Notes under the pieces: model-generated
Database searches by the model: none
What the model was told of the DNA's origin: nothing
The model's input: only the letters and a program-made list of their open reading frames with translations
Program-made: the position numbers and the translations under genes
NCBI GenBank assembly: GCA_027487815.1
Contig: JAIYCW010000067.1
Span: 62,001 to 126,000, forward strand
Reading direction: 5' to 3'
From: Burkholderiales bacterium
GTDB taxonomy: Bacteria; Pseudomonadota; Gammaproteobacteria; Burkholderiales; Burkholderiaceae_E
Length of the DNA stretch: 64,000 nt
Part shown: positions 46,820 through 57,020 of the stretch, piece by piece
Layout of the letters: each line of letters starts with the position of its first letter
Numbering within the stretch: the first letter of the stretch is position 1

Positions 46820-46859
46820 GGTGAAGTCGTAACTTCGCTTCTCGAAGTTAGCCTTCACC
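46820..46859. repeat. Strong two-step hairpin, copy B
   Basis: An identical copy of the hairpin, 129 bp further on: GGTGAAG (46820-46826) pairs with CTTCACC (46853-46859) and TAACTTCG (46830-46837) with CGAAGTTA (46843-46850). It is the copy nearest to gap. Confidence 0.8.
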
Positions 46860-46860
46860 G

Positions 46861-46949
46861 CAACGAATGGGGTTTTTCAGCGTAGTCAGCGTGCAGACAT
46901 CAGCGCGATTGTCGTGTCCAGCATGCGGTTCGAAAAACCCCATTCGTTG
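46861..46949. repeat. 18-bp inverted repeat linking gap and its downstream unit
   Basis: CAACGAATGGGGTTTTTC (46861-46878) is the exact reverse complement of 46932-46949, which lies inside gap and encodes NEWGFS. The 53-bp spacer contains the gap stop codon. In the gap transcript this would fold into an 18-bp stem that includes the last conserved codons. Confidence 0.85.
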
Positions 46950-47896
46950 TCATACCAGCTCGATACTTTGACGAGTTTGCCGCTGACTTTGGTAAGTGTG
47001 GCATCGTAAGTTGACGAAGCCGGATTGTGGTTGAAGTCCACAGACACCAAGGGTGCGTCGCTGTAATCGAGAATGCCTTTGAGTGCACCATCGGCAGCCG
47101 CCTTCAAGACCTGATTCACCTCGTCCACTGAGGTCTCGCGCTTGGCGATGAATGACAGATCCACAATCGACACATTGATGGTCGGCACGCGCATCGCATA
47201 GCCATCCAGCTTGCCGTTCAGCTCAGGCAGTACCAGCCCAACAGCAGCCGCAGCACCGGTCTTGGTGGGGATCATGCTCATGGTGGCCGAGCGGGCGCGA
47301 CGGATGTCTTCGTGATACACGTCGGTCAAACGTTGATCGTTGGTGTAGGCATGAATAGTGGTCATCAAACCAGTTTCCACACCAATCGCATCATTCAGCG
47401 GCTTCACCAAGGGCGCCAAACAGTTGGTGGTGCATGACGCATTGCTGATCACAGTGTGCTCGGCTTTAAGCACGGAATGGTTCACGCCATAAACTACGGT
47501 AGCGTCCACATCCTTGCCACCTGGCGCGGAGATGATGACCTTCTTCGCACCACCGGCAAGATGTTTGCCCGCATCGGCCTTGGTGGTGAAAAACCCGGTG
47601 CATTCCAGCACCACATCCACCCCCATCTCACCCCATTTGATATTAGCGGGGTTGCGCTCGGCGATCACCTTGATGCGATCACCATTCACCACAATCGAGT
47701 CGCCCTCCACTGCCACAGTGCCTGGAAACTTGCCATGCGCGGTGTCGTACTGAGTCAGGTGGGCATTAATCTTGGCATCGCCCAGATCATTGATGGCCAC
47801 GATCTGAATATCGTGCTTTTTGCCACCTTCATAGTGGGCGCGAAGAATGTTGCGGCCGATGCGGCCGTAACCGTTGATGGCTACCTTGATGGTCAT
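46886..47896 (-). CDS. gap: Glyceraldehyde-3-phosphate dehydrogenase, type I
   Basis: This 336-residue enzyme oxidises and phosphorylates glyceraldehyde-3-phosphate using NAD(P). NAD-binding start [16 protein letters not shown], catalytic Cys155 in [21 protein letters not shown] with His, and a C-terminal [19 protein letters not shown]. Asp at the end of the second strand (AINDLGD) favours NAD. Its tail is duplicated twice just downstream. It sits between pgk and tkt in the glycolytic block. Confidence 0.97.
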   Translation of the reverse strand: MTIKVAINGYGRIGRNILRAHYEGGKKHDIQIVAINDLGDAKINAHLTQYDTAHGKFPGTVAVEGDSIVVNGDRIKVIAERNPANIKWGEMGVDVVLECTGFFTTKADAGKHLAGGAKKVIISAPGGKDVDATVVYGVNHSVLKAEHTVISNASCTTNCLAPLVKPLNDAIGVETGLMTTIHAYTNDQRLTDVYHEDIRRARSATMSMIPTKTGAAAAVGLVLPELNGKLDGYAMRVPTINVSIVDLSFIAKRETSVDEVNQVLKAAADGALKGILDYSDAPLVSVDFNHNPASSTYDATLTKVSGKLVKVSSWYDNEWGFSNRMLDTTIALMSAR

Positions 47897-47947
47897 GCTG
47901 AGGTCCTGAAAGAGAAGAAAAAATTAAACCTGAAATCTGCGCCCACT

Positions 47948-50002
47948 TCAGTGAGCTTTGGCACGCCGCAAGGCTTCTTTTACTGTGTCGGCGACATTTT
48001 CCGCAGTAAAGCCAAATGTTTTGAACAACACGCCGCCAGGCGCGGATTCACCAAACCTGTCCAGGCCCACCACAGCGGCACATCCGTATTTCCACCAGCC
48101 ATCTGTGACCCCAGCCTCGACCGCTACGCGCAGCAACTTGGGCGGCAAGACATTGGCTTTGTAGGCCGCATCCTGTTGATCGAATCGGGTGGTTGAAGGC
48201 ATCGACACCACGCGCACCATCAGGCCTTCGCTGGCGAGTAAATCGCGCGCCGCCATGGCTACTCCGAGCTCGGAACCTGTTGCGATCAACACTGCCTTGG
48301 CTTCTGCCGCGTCCCGCAAGATGTAAGCACCTTTACGAATCGCTTCGAGCTGGGTTTCCGAGCGGGTGAAGAACGGCACGTTTTGGCGGGTGAGCAACAA
48401 GGCGCTTGGCGCATGCTCGGCTTCCATCGCCTCGACCCATGCCACTGCGGTCTCGACCGGGTCAGCGGGCCGCCACACCTGCAACCCCGGGATCAATCGC
48501 AGGCTGGCAGCGTGCTCTACAGCCTGGTGGGTGGGGCCATCTTCGCCCAAGCCGATCGAGTCATGAGTAAACACATGGATCACTCGCCGCTTCATCAATG
48601 CAGCCATCCGCAGTGCGTTGCGCGAGTAGTCCGAGAATGTGAGGAAGGTGCCGCCATAAGGCACATACCCGCCATGCAAGGCGATGCCGTTCATGATTGC
48701 CGCCATCCCGAATTCGCGCACACCATAGTTAATATGACGCCCGAATTCAAAACTGGTTTGCGAGGCACGCAATGCGCCACAGCCCTTGAAGTCGGTCAGG
48801 TTGCTGCCAGTGAGGTCGGCCGAGCCTCCGAGCATTTCAGGTGTGGCGGGCCCAAGGACATTTAACGCATTGGCAGAAGCCTTGCGCGTGGCAATGGTTT
48901 CGCCGGCAGCAATGACCGACTCAAGCAATTGATCCACGGTTTGATCCCAATTGGCTGGCAACTCGCCTTTCATCCGCCGCATCAGTTCGCTGGCCAACTG
49001 GGGATGCGCAGCCTGGTAGCTCGCAAACAAGGCATCCCATTCGGTTTCCTGCGCAGACCCTTTGGCTCGGGCGTCCCAGGCCTGCTTGATCTCTTGCGGA
49101 ATCTCAAAGGGGGCATGCGGCCAACCGAGCGCTGCACGCGTCAATTCAATCTCGGCGGCCCCCAGCGGCTCGCCATGCGCCTTGGCTGTGCCAGCGCGGT
49201 TTGGTGAACCTTTTCCAATACTGGTTTTGCAGGCGATAAAGGTGGGGGCAAAGCGCAGCACGCCGGTGGCATCCACACGCCCTTCGCGCGCCCAACGCCG
49301 AGCCTGTGTCAAGGCCGCATGAACTGCGCTCTCGTCATGTCCATCAATCGCATCCATCACATTCCAGCCGTAGGCCATGAAGCGCTGCACAACATTTTCT
49401 GCAAACCAGTGCTGCACCTGGCCATCAATGGAGATGCCATTGTTGTCCCACAGCACAATCAATTTCGACAGCCCAAGCGTGCCAGCCAGCGAGCATGCCT
49501 CGTGCGATACGCCCTCCATCAAGCAGCCATCACCAGCAAACACGTATGTGAGGTGATCCACCACCGAAAAATCAGCGCGGTTGAATTCATGGGCGAGCAT
49601 CTTTTCGGCCAGCGCCATGCCAACCGCGTTGGTGATCCCCTGACCCAGCGGGCCGGTGGTGGTTTCAATCCCCGGGGTGACATCTACTTCGGGGTGTCCG
49701 GGTGTGCGCGAATGCAGCTGGCGAAACTGCTTGAGATCCTGAATGCCGAGGTCATAGCCCGTCAGATGCAGCAAGGCGTAAATCAGCATCGAGCCGTGGC
49801 CGTTGGAGAGCACAAACCGATCCCGATCCAGCCAATGCGGGTTCGCCGGGTTATGGCGCAGATGACGATGCCAAAGCGCAACAGCAATATCGGCCATACC
49901 CATCGGCGCGCCCGGATGACCTGAATTGGCCGCCTGCACGGCGTCCATGGCAAGCGCTCGGATGGCGTTGGCGAGGTCTTGGGGGGAGACATTGGCGGTC
50001 AT
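47948..50002 (-). CDS. tkt: Transketolase
   Basis: This 684-residue thiamine-diphosphate enzyme transfers two-carbon units in the pentose phosphate (and Calvin) pathway. ATG 50002 starts [17 protein letters not shown]; the frame runs open to 50428 but the extension has no transketolase sequence and is antisense to rsmE. Motifs: [28 protein letters not shown] (cofactor site), [24 protein letters not shown] and [14 protein letters not shown]. Lies directly upstream of gap. Confidence 0.96.
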   Translation of the reverse strand: MTANVSPQDLANAIRALAMDAVQAANSGHPGAPMGMADIAVALWHRHLRHNPANPHWLDRDRFVLSNGHGSMLIYALLHLTGYDLGIQDLKQFRQLHSRTPGHPEVDVTPGIETTTGPLGQGITNAVGMALAEKMLAHEFNRADFSVVDHLTYVFAGDGCLMEGVSHEACSLAGTLGLSKLIVLWDNNGISIDGQVQHWFAENVVQRFMAYGWNVMDAIDGHDESAVHAALTQARRWAREGRVDATGVLRFAPTFIACKTSIGKGSPNRAGTAKAHGEPLGAAEIELTRAALGWPHAPFEIPQEIKQAWDARAKGSAQETEWDALFASYQAAHPQLASELMRRMKGELPANWDQTVDQLLESVIAAGETIATRKASANALNVLGPATPEMLGGSADLTGSNLTDFKGCGALRASQTSFEFGRHINYGVREFGMAAIMNGIALHGGYVPYGGTFLTFSDYSRNALRMAALMKRRVIHVFTHDSIGLGEDGPTHQAVEHAASLRLIPGLQVWRPADPVETAVAWVEAMEAEHAPSALLLTRQNVPFFTRSETQLEAIRKGAYILRDAAEAKAVLIATGSELGVAMAARDLLASEGLMVRVVSMPSTTRFDQQDAAYKANVLPPKLLRVAVEAGVTDGWWKYGCAAVVGLDRFGESAPGGVLFKTFGFTAENVADTVKEALRRAKAH

Positions 50003-50089
50003 GAGGGCAACTTTCCAGCGCACGAAACCCACGATTTTACCAGTCGTTGATATTGGGGGCTTTTGATCGGCCTGCGTATGATGGCGGCT

Positions 50090-50860
50090 ATGAAACGAGT
50101 CAGAGTCTTTGCGCGGGAGGCCCCGCGCCGCTGGATGGCGGGCGAGCAAGTGGAGTTGCAGCCCGATCAGTTGCACTACTTGCGCAAAGTGCTGCGCCTT
50201 TCGGGCGGCGATGAGCTGGCGGTTTCGGACGGCCGGGGACACCGCTGGCAGGCGCGTCTGGCAAAAGTGTCCGGCACCATGGGGGCGGAGCTGTTGGCCC
50301 CCTTGAGCGCAACACCTGAATCCCCGATTCATATCCGGCTGGTGCAAGCGATCAGCAGCGCCGAAAAAATGGATTGGAGCATCGAAAAGTCGGTCGAACT
50401 TGGCGTAGACGAAATCTTCGCGGTGCAATCCCAGCGCTCAGTAGTCAAGCTGGGAAGCGGCAACAAGCAGCGCAAGCTCGCACACTGGCAAGCGATTGTT
50501 GAGGCCGCAGCCATGCAGTCGGGGCGCGATGTGTTGCCGGTCATGCATGAAGTGAAGTCGCTGGAAACCACGCTTGGCAAACTCGATGCGGTGGAGGGCC
50601 CGAAGGTTGTATTACAGCCCGGTGGATCCACCCATCTGGGCGCGCTGGGCAAAAACCTGCATGAAATCACCCTGGCAATTGGCCCCGAGGCAGGCTGGTC
50701 CGACGATGAAATGGCGCTTTTTGCCGAGCATCGCTGGATCAGCGCGGCCCTGGGCCCACGAGTGCTCAGATCGGAAACTGCAGCGCCTGCGGCGCTCGCA
50801 ACGTTACAAACTGTGTACGGCGATTTTTTCAATATGGCTGGGCTACACTCCAAGGCTTGA
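50090..50860 (+). CDS. rsmE: 16S rRNA m3U1498 methyltransferase
   Basis: This 256-residue SPOUT-family methyltransferase starts at ATG 50090. An N-terminal PUA-like domain ([20 protein letters not shown]) is followed by the knotted methyltransferase part with [34 protein letters not shown] and [17 protein letters not shown]. It methylates N3 of U1498 in 16S rRNA. Divergent from tkt, 87 bp apart. Confidence 0.94.
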   Translation: MKRVRVFAREAPRRWMAGEQVELQPDQLHYLRKVLRLSGGDELAVSDGRGHRWQARLAKVSGTMGAELLAPLSATPESPIHIRLVQAISSAEKMDWSIEKSVELGVDEIFAVQSQRSVVKLGSGNKQRKLAHWQAIVEAAAMQSGRDVLPVMHEVKSLETTLGKLDAVEGPKVVLQPGGSTHLGALGKNLHEITLAIGPEAGWSDDEMALFAEHRWISAALGPRVLRSETAAPAALATLQTVYGDFFNMAGLHSKA

Positions 50861-50866
50861 TTCATC

Positions 50867-50872
50867 AGGAGG
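50867..50872 (+). promoter_or_regulatory. Perfect AGGAGG ribosome-binding site before the YidB-like gene
   Basis: AGGAGG (50867-50872) lies 6 bp before ATG 50879, the strongest ribosome-binding site noted in this region, suggesting high translation of a small protein. Confidence 0.8.
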
Positions 50873-50878
50873 TTTCAC

Positions 50879-51319
50879 ATGAACTTATTGCAATCGGTGT
50901 TGGGCAGCATGCTGGGTGGCGGGCAACAGGCCAGTCAGGGTGGCGGCTTGGGCGGGCCTTTATTGCAGATGGCAATGAGCATGCTTGCCAACAATAATTC
51001 CGGGCAGGCAGGAGCAGGCGCAGGCAATCTGCTCGATCAGCTGCGCGGTGCGGGTATGGGTAATCTGCTTGATTCCTGGATCGGCAAAGGCACCAACCTG
51101 CCTATTTCAGCTGAGCAACTTCAGCAGGTGTTGGGCTCGCAACAGATTTCGGATATCGCCAGCAAGCTCGGCGTGGATACTTCAAGCGTGACAGGACAGC
51201 TGAGTCAGATGCTGCCCGATCTGGTCGATAAGCTTACTCCCGATGGTCAGCTCCCCCAGGGTGGGCTAGGCAATGCAGATGCCATGATGGGCATGCTGCA
51301 AAACCTGCTTAAGCGCTAG
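50879..51319 (+). CDS. YidB/DUF937-family protein
   Basis: This 146-residue protein is rich in Gly, Gln and Leu. It has a flexible N-terminal part, then LDSWIGKGTNLPISAEQLQQVLG, SDIASKLGVDTSSVTGQLSQMLPDLVDKLTPDGQLPQ, which is the DUF937 helical domain. Such proteins are widespread with unknown function. It is 18 bp after rsmE and probably transcribed with it. The 3' end overlaps the convergent barstar gene by 11 bp. Confidence 0.87.
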   Translation: MNLLQSVLGSMLGGGQQASQGGGLGGPLLQMAMSMLANNNSGQAGAGAGNLLDQLRGAGMGNLLDSWIGKGTNLPISAEQLQQVLGSQQISDIASKLGVDTSSVTGQLSQMLPDLVDKLTPDGQLPQGGLGNADAMMGMLQNLLKR

Positions 51320-51710
51320 CTACCGAGTAAAACACCCGAAACGCAATGTTTCGGTCGAAAAAGAAATCACCGGCCTCACGAAACACATCGAGTATTGCCT
51401 CGCGCACATCGCTGTGTTTCGGGCCGGGCAGATTTTCTAGCACAACGATGAACCCGGGATGGGATGACTCATCGAGCGGTTGCATATCGGTGATGCAATC
51501 GTAGAGCGCATCGAGATTGTTGCCAAAGTGTTTGGGTAACGGGAACGAATGGGCCAACTGATTCAGTATGTCGGCCTTGGCAGCCACACCGTGAACATCA
51601 GCCTCCAGCATGCGCTGATCGGCCTGCGCAGCGGCTTTGCGCAGATCAGGCATACGCCATTGCCCGAGTGGCAACACGGCATGTTTGGGAATATTACTTA
51701 ACGCGCTCAT
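51309..51710 (-). CDS. Barstar-family RNase inhibitor
   Basis: This 133-residue protein ends in a barstar fold: LNQLAHSFPLPKHFGNNLDALYDCITDM is the diagnostic core with the acidic residues that plug the RNase active site, followed by GFIVVLENLPG and FRVFYSV. A ~40-residue N-terminal extension precedes it. No signal peptide, so it stays in the cytoplasm. It starts 3 bp after the stop of the barnase-type RNase and presumably protects the cell from unexported enzyme. Confidence 0.9.
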   Translation of the reverse strand: MSALSNIPKHAVLPLGQWRMPDLRKAAAQADQRMLEADVHGVAAKADILNQLAHSFPLPKHFGNNLDALYDCITDMQPLDESSHPGFIVVLENLPGPKHSDVREAILDVFREAGDFFFDRNIAFRVFYSVASA

Positions 51711-51713
51711 TGA

Positions 51714-52115
51714 CTACTCCCGGATCCGGCGAAAACTCTGATAGTGATCGTCGGTGTAGTACAGCTCGTTGGACCTGGCAGGCTCACCACCCACCACAAT
51801 TCGGCGCGCGCCTCGGTCTTTTGAACCCGGTGTGCGAACCGTATATTCAGTGTAATAACCTCTGGGCTGTTTTGGAAGCAATTGCTCGCGATTGCCAAAT
51901 ACAGTGCCATCTTTCGGGTACGGAAATGGGCCGCTGCTGCGAATCAGCCCAAGCGTTTGCTGCGCCTCTGCGGGCAACTGTTGAACAGCAATTGTTGTGG
52001 TATCGCCAAACCATCCTTTGGCGCCCACCACTGAGGCCACCAATGCAAAGACTACAAGCACCAGCAACCATGCGGTGCGGGAGAGGTTGACGGGCATTCG
52101 GGAAGTGATCGACAT
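51714..52115 (-). CDS. Secreted guanyl-specific ribonuclease, barnase family
   Basis: This 133-residue protein has an N-terminal hydrophobic segment (AWLLVLVVFALVASVVGA) serving as signal or anchor. The RNase N1/T1 domain shows IRSSGPFPYPKDGTVFGNRE, YYTEYTVRTPGSKDRGARRIV (general base Glu and Arg residues) and YYTDDHYQSFRRI with the catalytic His. Members cut RNA 3' of guanosine. Paired with barstar downstream. Chromosomal RNase-barstar pairs of this kind are common in betaproteobacteria; role could be nutrient scavenging or competition. Confidence 0.92.
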   Translation of the reverse strand: MSITSRMPVNLSRTAWLLVLVVFALVASVVGAKGWFGDTTTIAVQQLPAEAQQTLGLIRSSGPFPYPKDGTVFGNREQLLPKQPRGYYTEYTVRTPGSKDRGARRIVVGGEPARSNELYYTDDHYQSFRRIRE

Positions 52116-52200
52116 GCCGCGATCCTAATGCAATTGCCGATGCGATGGGCAAAAAAATCAGTGCTTTTTCACTGCCTCAGTGTCGACCAGAGTGAACCGG

Positions 52201-54528
52201 TTAGTGAACGCTTGCGGCCTCGGGCACAGCGGACTCGCCTTTAGGCTCAATCGAGTGGATCGCTGAATCCACATTGCTGCGCTTTTCAATCACCCGCGCT
52301 TTACCCGTGCGAAACAGGTCGGTGAATTCAGCCACCGGGAGCGAGCGGGCTTCATCAGGAAACCGGCTCAACACATATAGGCGTTGAGAAGGGCTGATCC
52401 ACGCCAGCTTGTACTGCACTGCTTCGTCGCCCTGATCGACTTCGATACGATCTCCCCGTTGCAATTCAGGCAGCCCAGAAGAAACTGCGGTAGGCGAAGG
52501 CGTTGCGGATGCAGCTGATGTTTGCGTTGCGGTATTGCGCGCGGGGGTAAAGTGAATCGAACCATCCGAGCGCATGCGCAAACGTGATTCCACCCGCTCG
52601 GCAACAATACGCTGCAGCTCCTTGTTTTTTGCAGACTCGATCGACTGGGTATGACTCTTCAATAGGTCGTTAAAGAACGCTTCGCGCTCGCTATCAGGCA
52701 TATCGATTGACTTCAGGCCCCGCATCACACCGGTGATGAGTTTAGGCAGTATGCTGGCCAGCCGGGTCACTTCCTCTGGCAATTTGGGGCCCACGGACCA
52801 AATCAAGGCTTCGACAAGTTGCAAGGCCTCGGCAGTTCGCAGCCCGTCTTGCGAATCGTTCAACTGAGCCAGGGCACACACTTCAAGCCACCAACGATCA
52901 ACAAACGCACGCATGAATGCCGGGGTGGCCGCGTCCATTCTCTCAGCGAGCAACTTGGCACTCATCTCACGCGCCCCACCAAGGGCCTCATCGCGCTCGG
53001 CCTGCTCGGTGAGTTGAGCCAGGCGCTTGGCTCGGCGATCATTTTCCGCATCCGCCAGAATCTCCAACCTTGCGATGGCCTCGTCGAAGGTCGCCAGATC
53101 GCGATCAAACTCATCGAGGATCCATTGCACCAGGCCAGTGAGGCCCTGCACCAGTGCTGAATCAGCCGCAACATCGCTATCCGGATCGGTAGCCAGCTCC
53201 GAGATGCGGTCGATCAGTCTGCGCATCGGATGCTGACGGCGCGCAAAAAAACTGCGATCAATCAGAGCCGCTTTGACTGCTACAACCTGCAAACGCAACA
53301 ACTGCTGCTTGATGCTGTCGGGCAGGCGTTTGTCGGAATAGATATAGTCAAATACCATCGAAACAATTTCGACAGTAAGTTGGTCAAGCGCCGAGCCATC
53401 CTGCTTGGCACGGGCCATCAGCTCGCTGGTGAGGCCACTCGCTGCCTCAGTGCTTACTGGCTGCGCCTGAAGCGTGGAGATCGCATCAATCAGGGGGGCC
53501 TGAGCGCTGGGCAGAGGCAAATCCGCCACACCGAATGTGGCCGGGTCGGTCAATAGCTTCGCTGCATTGAGCCGCGCTGATGGCACACCTTGCTCAAGCT
53601 GCTGAAATGTATCGGCAATAAACTGCTGGGCGCTTGCCGACATCATCGGTGCGGGCGCAGCCGTCGCAGCGGCCATGCCAGAGCCAGGGGCAAATCCACC
53701 CGCTGGCATCGCACCGCCCTGCGCATGCTGTGCAAAAGCAGCATTTGGATCAACTGCAGGAGCCTGAGCTCGCGGAGCCTTGGGTGCCGAACGATTGACC
53801 GCCACTTGTGGGCGAATCTTGGGCAGAACCATGTTGGCCTTGAGCCGGTCATTCACCGTGTTGTAGACGCCATTGAGCTGCGAGGAAACATGAGGCTCGA
53901 AGGCATCAAGCAATGCCGACTGGACCGACATGTCTGGGGCAAGCTCGCTAAGCGCACTCTTTAATGCTTCAAACACCACTTCGGGCGCAGCCGGATGACT
54001 GGTTTCCTCAAACCAGTCCCGCTCGAGCAAGGCCGCCAGTCGGGCGCGTATCCCAAGCACTTCATCGGGATCGAGCTTACCGCGCGATCGATGTACCAGG
54101 CGATCAACCGTGAGCTTGTCGGTAATGACCGACTCATCGATCAAGCTTAGCTCGCCCTCAAACTCCTCGGTGGGCTTGGGCTGCGTGTTGAACAGCCGCT
54201 TTTCAAAGCAATCCACAAACGACTTGCGAAAACGGGTTTCAATCTCGGTGCGGTTTTGCCGAACCAGCGAAACTGCATCCATCAAAGCCTGCTGCTGATC
54301 GCGCTGCCCGGACTTCAATGCGAGCTCGGTAAGCTCGGAGCTCATCTTGGACAATGCCTCGGCAATCACCTTGCAAAGCCGGGTCACCACCAACTCCCGG
54401 CACTCCTGCAACAACTCAAACCGCTTGCGCGCATCCTCGGGAATACCGCGGGAACGGTCACCCGCAGCATTCGCGCTGGAGCCGGAATTGGGGGGTTTGC
54501 TGGTAGTTTCGGCGGTATCAAACATCAT
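52201..54528 (-). CDS. DUF1631-family protein
   Basis: This 775-residue, mostly helical protein is of the DUF1631 family, with FELLQECRELVVTRLCKVI near the start and the DVLGIRARLAALLERDW segment. It also has the long central helical region ending with MDAATPAFMRAFVDRWWLEVCALAQ. The last ~90 residues (LQRGDRIEVDQGDEAVQYKL, SPSQRLYVLSRF) form a small beta-rich, PilZ-like end. Residues about 245-300 are Ala/Pro/Met-rich and probably unstructured. Function not established; old labels as a phosphorylase are unsupported. ATG 54528 or 54525. Confidence 0.88.
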   Translation of the reverse strand: MMFDTAETTSKPPNSGSSANAAGDRSRGIPEDARKRFELLQECRELVVTRLCKVIAEALSKMSSELTELALKSGQRDQQQALMDAVSLVRQNRTEIETRFRKSFVDCFEKRLFNTQPKPTEEFEGELSLIDESVITDKLTVDRLVHRSRGKLDPDEVLGIRARLAALLERDWFEETSHPAAPEVVFEALKSALSELAPDMSVQSALLDAFEPHVSSQLNGVYNTVNDRLKANMVLPKIRPQVAVNRSAPKAPRAQAPAVDPNAAFAQHAQGGAMPAGGFAPGSGMAAATAAPAPMMSASAQQFIADTFQQLEQGVPSARLNAAKLLTDPATFGVADLPLPSAQAPLIDAISTLQAQPVSTEAASGLTSELMARAKQDGSALDQLTVEIVSMVFDYIYSDKRLPDSIKQQLLRLQVVAVKAALIDRSFFARRQHPMRRLIDRISELATDPDSDVAADSALVQGLTGLVQWILDEFDRDLATFDEAIARLEILADAENDRRAKRLAQLTEQAERDEALGGAREMSAKLLAERMDAATPAFMRAFVDRWWLEVCALAQLNDSQDGLRTAEALQLVEALIWSVGPKLPEEVTRLASILPKLITGVMRGLKSIDMPDSEREAFFNDLLKSHTQSIESAKNKELQRIVAERVESRLRMRSDGSIHFTPARNTATQTSAASATPSPTAVSSGLPELQRGDRIEVDQGDEAVQYKLAWISPSQRLYVLSRFPDEARSLPVAEFTDLFRTGKARVIEKRSNVDSAIHSIEPKGESAVPEAASVH

Positions 54529-54674
54529 CTCGCCAGACTAACAGTGCCAGAAGGTGGGTCAACAATAAGCGCCAGAAAACCTGCGCTTTTCTGATCCTCG
54601 CACCTGTCTGACCGACAAGCGGCAAGCCATCCCACCAGGGCTTTTACCCGACGCAAAGGCCCGTGCCAGAACCG

Positions 54675-56945
54675 CTAACGATTGGCGTCAACCACCGACC
54701 AGGCCGTCATGTTGACGATCCGCCGCACTGTCGCCGATGGGGTCAATACATGCACTGCCTTCGAAGCCCCCAACAACACCGGACCAATGGCTACATTGTT
54801 GCCGGCAGCCGTCTTGAGCAGGTTATAGGCGATGTTCGCAGCATCAATATTGGGCATCACCAATAAATTGGCCTCGCCTTGCAAAGTGGAGCTTGGGAGC
54901 ATCGAATGCCGCAAAGCCGGGTCAAGGGCAACATCGCCGTGCATCTCCCCATCCACTTCCAGATCAGGTGCCAATTCGCGTAACAACTGAAGGGTGGCCT
55001 GCATTTTCCTGGCGCTTGCGCTGTTGGAGGAGCCAAAATTGGAGTGGGACAGCAGCGCCGCTTTGGGTTTGATGCCAAAACGCTTCAATTCTTCCGCCGC
55101 CTGGATCGTGATATTGGCAAGATCAGCAGCGCTTGGGTCCTCATTCACATGGGTGTCGACCATAGTGATCTGCCGATTGGGCAACATCAGCGTATTCATC
55201 GCGGCATACACCTGCGCTCCCGCCCGCTTGCCAAGCACTTGGTCGATATAGTGCAAATGTAATCCGTAGGTGCCGAAAGTGCCGCAAATCATCGCATCGG
55301 CATCGCCGCGATGAACCATCATTGCGCCGATCAGGGTATGGCGGCGCCGCATTTCGATCTTTGCGTATTGCGCGGTGACGCCCTTGCGCTCGGTCATGCG
55401 CCAATACTCCATCCAGTATTCGCGATAGCGCTGATCAGACTCGGGATTAATCACCTCGAAATCAATCTCGGGCCGGATGCGCAACCCGAAAGTCTCGATC
55501 CGCTTGGCCAGAATCGCAGGCCTGCCCACCAGCACAGGACGCGCCAGCTTTTCATCCACCACCACCTGCACCGCCCGCAATACCCGCTCGTCTTCTCCTT
55601 CGGCATACACCACACGGCGCTTGGGCGCCCGCTTGGCAGTGGAGAAAATCGGCTTCATGAAGTTGCCAGAGTGATAGACAAACTGCTCAAGCTGGGTGCG
55701 GTAGGCCTCAAGATCCGCGATCGGGCGAGTTGCCACACCCGAACGCATTGCAGCGAGCGCAACTGCAGGTGCAATCCGCACTATCAGACGCGGGTCAAAT
55801 GGGCGCGGAATCAGGTACTCCGGGCCGAAACTCAGTCCCAGGGCACCATAGGCCGTAGCCACAACATCAGACATTTCTGCCCGCGCCAACTCGGCTACCG
55901 CGTGCACTGCAGCAATCTCCATTTCGCGGGTGATGGTGGTTGCCCCGACATCCAGTGCCCCGCGAAAAATGAACGGGAAACACAGAACGTTGTTAACCTG
56001 ATTCGGATAATCCGTGCGTCCAGTGGCAATAATGGCATCGGGCCGCACCGCTTTTGCATCTTCCGGCATGATTTCCGGATTCGGATTGGCGAGCGCAAAA
56101 ATCAGGGGCTGCGGCGCCATCTTGGCAACCATCTCGGGCTTAAGCACCCCACCCGCAGAAAGGCCGAGAAACACATCAGCCCCTTCGATGATTTCGCCCA
56201 AGGTACGCGCGCTCGTGTCCTGGCAAAACAGTTCTTTATCCGGGTCCATCAACTCTTTGCGGCCGGTGTAGACCACGCCAGCCAAATCCGATACCCAGAT
56301 GTTTTTGCGGGGCAGCCCGAGGTCGACCAGCAGATCCAGGCAAGCCAGCGCTGCGGCACCTGCGCCGCTCACTACCACCTTCACCTGCTTGATGTCCTTG
56401 CCCACCACGGTGAGTCCGTTGGTGATGGCAGCGCCGACCACAATCGCCGTGCCATGCTGATCATCATGAAACACCGGGATTTTCATGCGCTCGCGCAACT
56501 TGCGCTCAACCGTAAAGCAGTCTGGCGCCTTGATGTCTTCAAGGTTGATTCCACCAAAAGTCGGCTCAAGCGAAGCGATGATCTCAATCAGCTTATCGAC
56601 ATCAGTTTCATTGACCTCGATATCAAACACATCAATGCCAGCAAACTTCTTGAACAGGACGGCCTTGCCCTCCATCACCGGCTTGGCTGCGAGCGGGCCA
56701 ATATTGCCCAAGCCCAACACTGCTGTGCCGTTGGTAATCACCGCGACCAGGTTTGCCCGGCTTGTGTAGCGCGCTGCGTTAGCAGGATCTGCCACAATTT
56801 CTTCACATGCCGCTGCAACACCAGGGGAGTAAGCTAGAGCCAGATCCCTTTGATTGGTGAGTTGTTTGGTTGCCGTCACCGAGATTTTCCCGGGACGCCC
56901 TTGCTCGTGATATTCGAGCGCTGCTTTTCTGAGTTGAGGGTCCAT
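54675..56945 (-). CDS. maeB: NADP-dependent malic enzyme, MaeB type
   Basis: This 756-residue protein has an N-terminal malic enzyme (to about 430) with [51 protein letters not shown] and the NADP site [16 protein letters not shown]. The C-terminal half (about 440-756) is a phosphotransacetylase-like domain ([24 protein letters not shown]), usually a regulatory, non-catalytic acetyl-CoA sensor in MaeB. It converts malate to pyruvate, CO2 and NADPH. Confidence 0.95.
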   Translation of the reverse strand: MDPQLRKAALEYHEQGRPGKISVTATKQLTNQRDLALAYSPGVAAACEEIVADPANAARYTSRANLVAVITNGTAVLGLGNIGPLAAKPVMEGKAVLFKKFAGIDVFDIEVNETDVDKLIEIIASLEPTFGGINLEDIKAPDCFTVERKLRERMKIPVFHDDQHGTAIVVGAAITNGLTVVGKDIKQVKVVVSGAGAAALACLDLLVDLGLPRKNIWVSDLAGVVYTGRKELMDPDKELFCQDTSARTLGEIIEGADVFLGLSAGGVLKPEMVAKMAPQPLIFALANPNPEIMPEDAKAVRPDAIIATGRTDYPNQVNNVLCFPFIFRGALDVGATTITREMEIAAVHAVAELARAEMSDVVATAYGALGLSFGPEYLIPRPFDPRLIVRIAPAVALAAMRSGVATRPIADLEAYRTQLEQFVYHSGNFMKPIFSTAKRAPKRRVVYAEGEDERVLRAVQVVVDEKLARPVLVGRPAILAKRIETFGLRIRPEIDFEVINPESDQRYREYWMEYWRMTERKGVTAQYAKIEMRRRHTLIGAMMVHRGDADAMICGTFGTYGLHLHYIDQVLGKRAGAQVYAAMNTLMLPNRQITMVDTHVNEDPSAADLANITIQAAEELKRFGIKPKAALLSHSNFGSSNSASARKMQATLQLLRELAPDLEVDGEMHGDVALDPALRHSMLPSSTLQGEANLLVMPNIDAANIAYNLLKTAAGNNVAIGPVLLGASKAVHVLTPSATVRRIVNMTAWSVVDANR

Positions 56946-57020
56946 GCAGCATTATCCGCCAGTGTGCCAATCCACCAAAATCGATTTTAGTAAAAGCATT
57001 TGCAACTGTTTTCCAGGAAT

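Larger units (their letters stand above)
46625..46882 (-). repeat. Two tandem 129-bp units carrying copies of the gap C-terminal tail
   Basis: Downstream of gap, two units of exactly 129 bp (46625-46753 and 46754-46882) share a perfect 49-bp core (46686-46734 and 46815-46863). Read on the minus strand, the same frame as gap, each ends in a copy of the last residues of Gap[18 protein letters not shown] plus TAG (46754-46804) in the nearer unit and FSNRMPHTAIALKNAK without a stop (46628-46675) in the farther one; GapDH itself ends [16 protein letters not shown]. Before each tail the frame reads AVKANFEKRSYDFTT. The period of 43 codons keeps frame throughout. This looks like serial duplication of the gene end followed by drift, or a mobile repeat module; it is not part of the gap CDS. 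Confidence 0.85.

Noticed and set aside
46655-46885. Plus-strand frame of 76 codons with 43-residue repeats ending in RNEWGFSA, looking like a small repeat protein
   Set aside because: It runs antisense to the duplicated gap tails and its apparent similarity to gap arises from the inverted repeat. It has only a GTG start and no ribosome-binding site.
50003-50428. N-terminal extension of transketolase to 50428
   Set aside because: The extension is antisense to rsmE and carries no transketolase sequence; ATG 50002 matches the usual family start.
51309-52115. RNase-barstar pair as a classical toxin-antitoxin module
   Set aside because: The RNase has an export segment and the inhibitor is the normal self-protection partner of secreted barnase-type enzymes; no sign of an intracellular toxin system.
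54573-54593. CAGAAAA-CCTGCGC-TTTTCTG hairpin after maeB
   Set aside because: The stem is AT-rich and short, about 80 bp past the stop, and not followed by a T-run; too weak to call.
55311-56837. 508-codon plus-strand open frame
   Set aside because: It lies wholly antisense to maeB, which has clear family motifs throughout; its translation is His/Arg/Leu-rich without any recognisable domain, as expected of a shadow frame.
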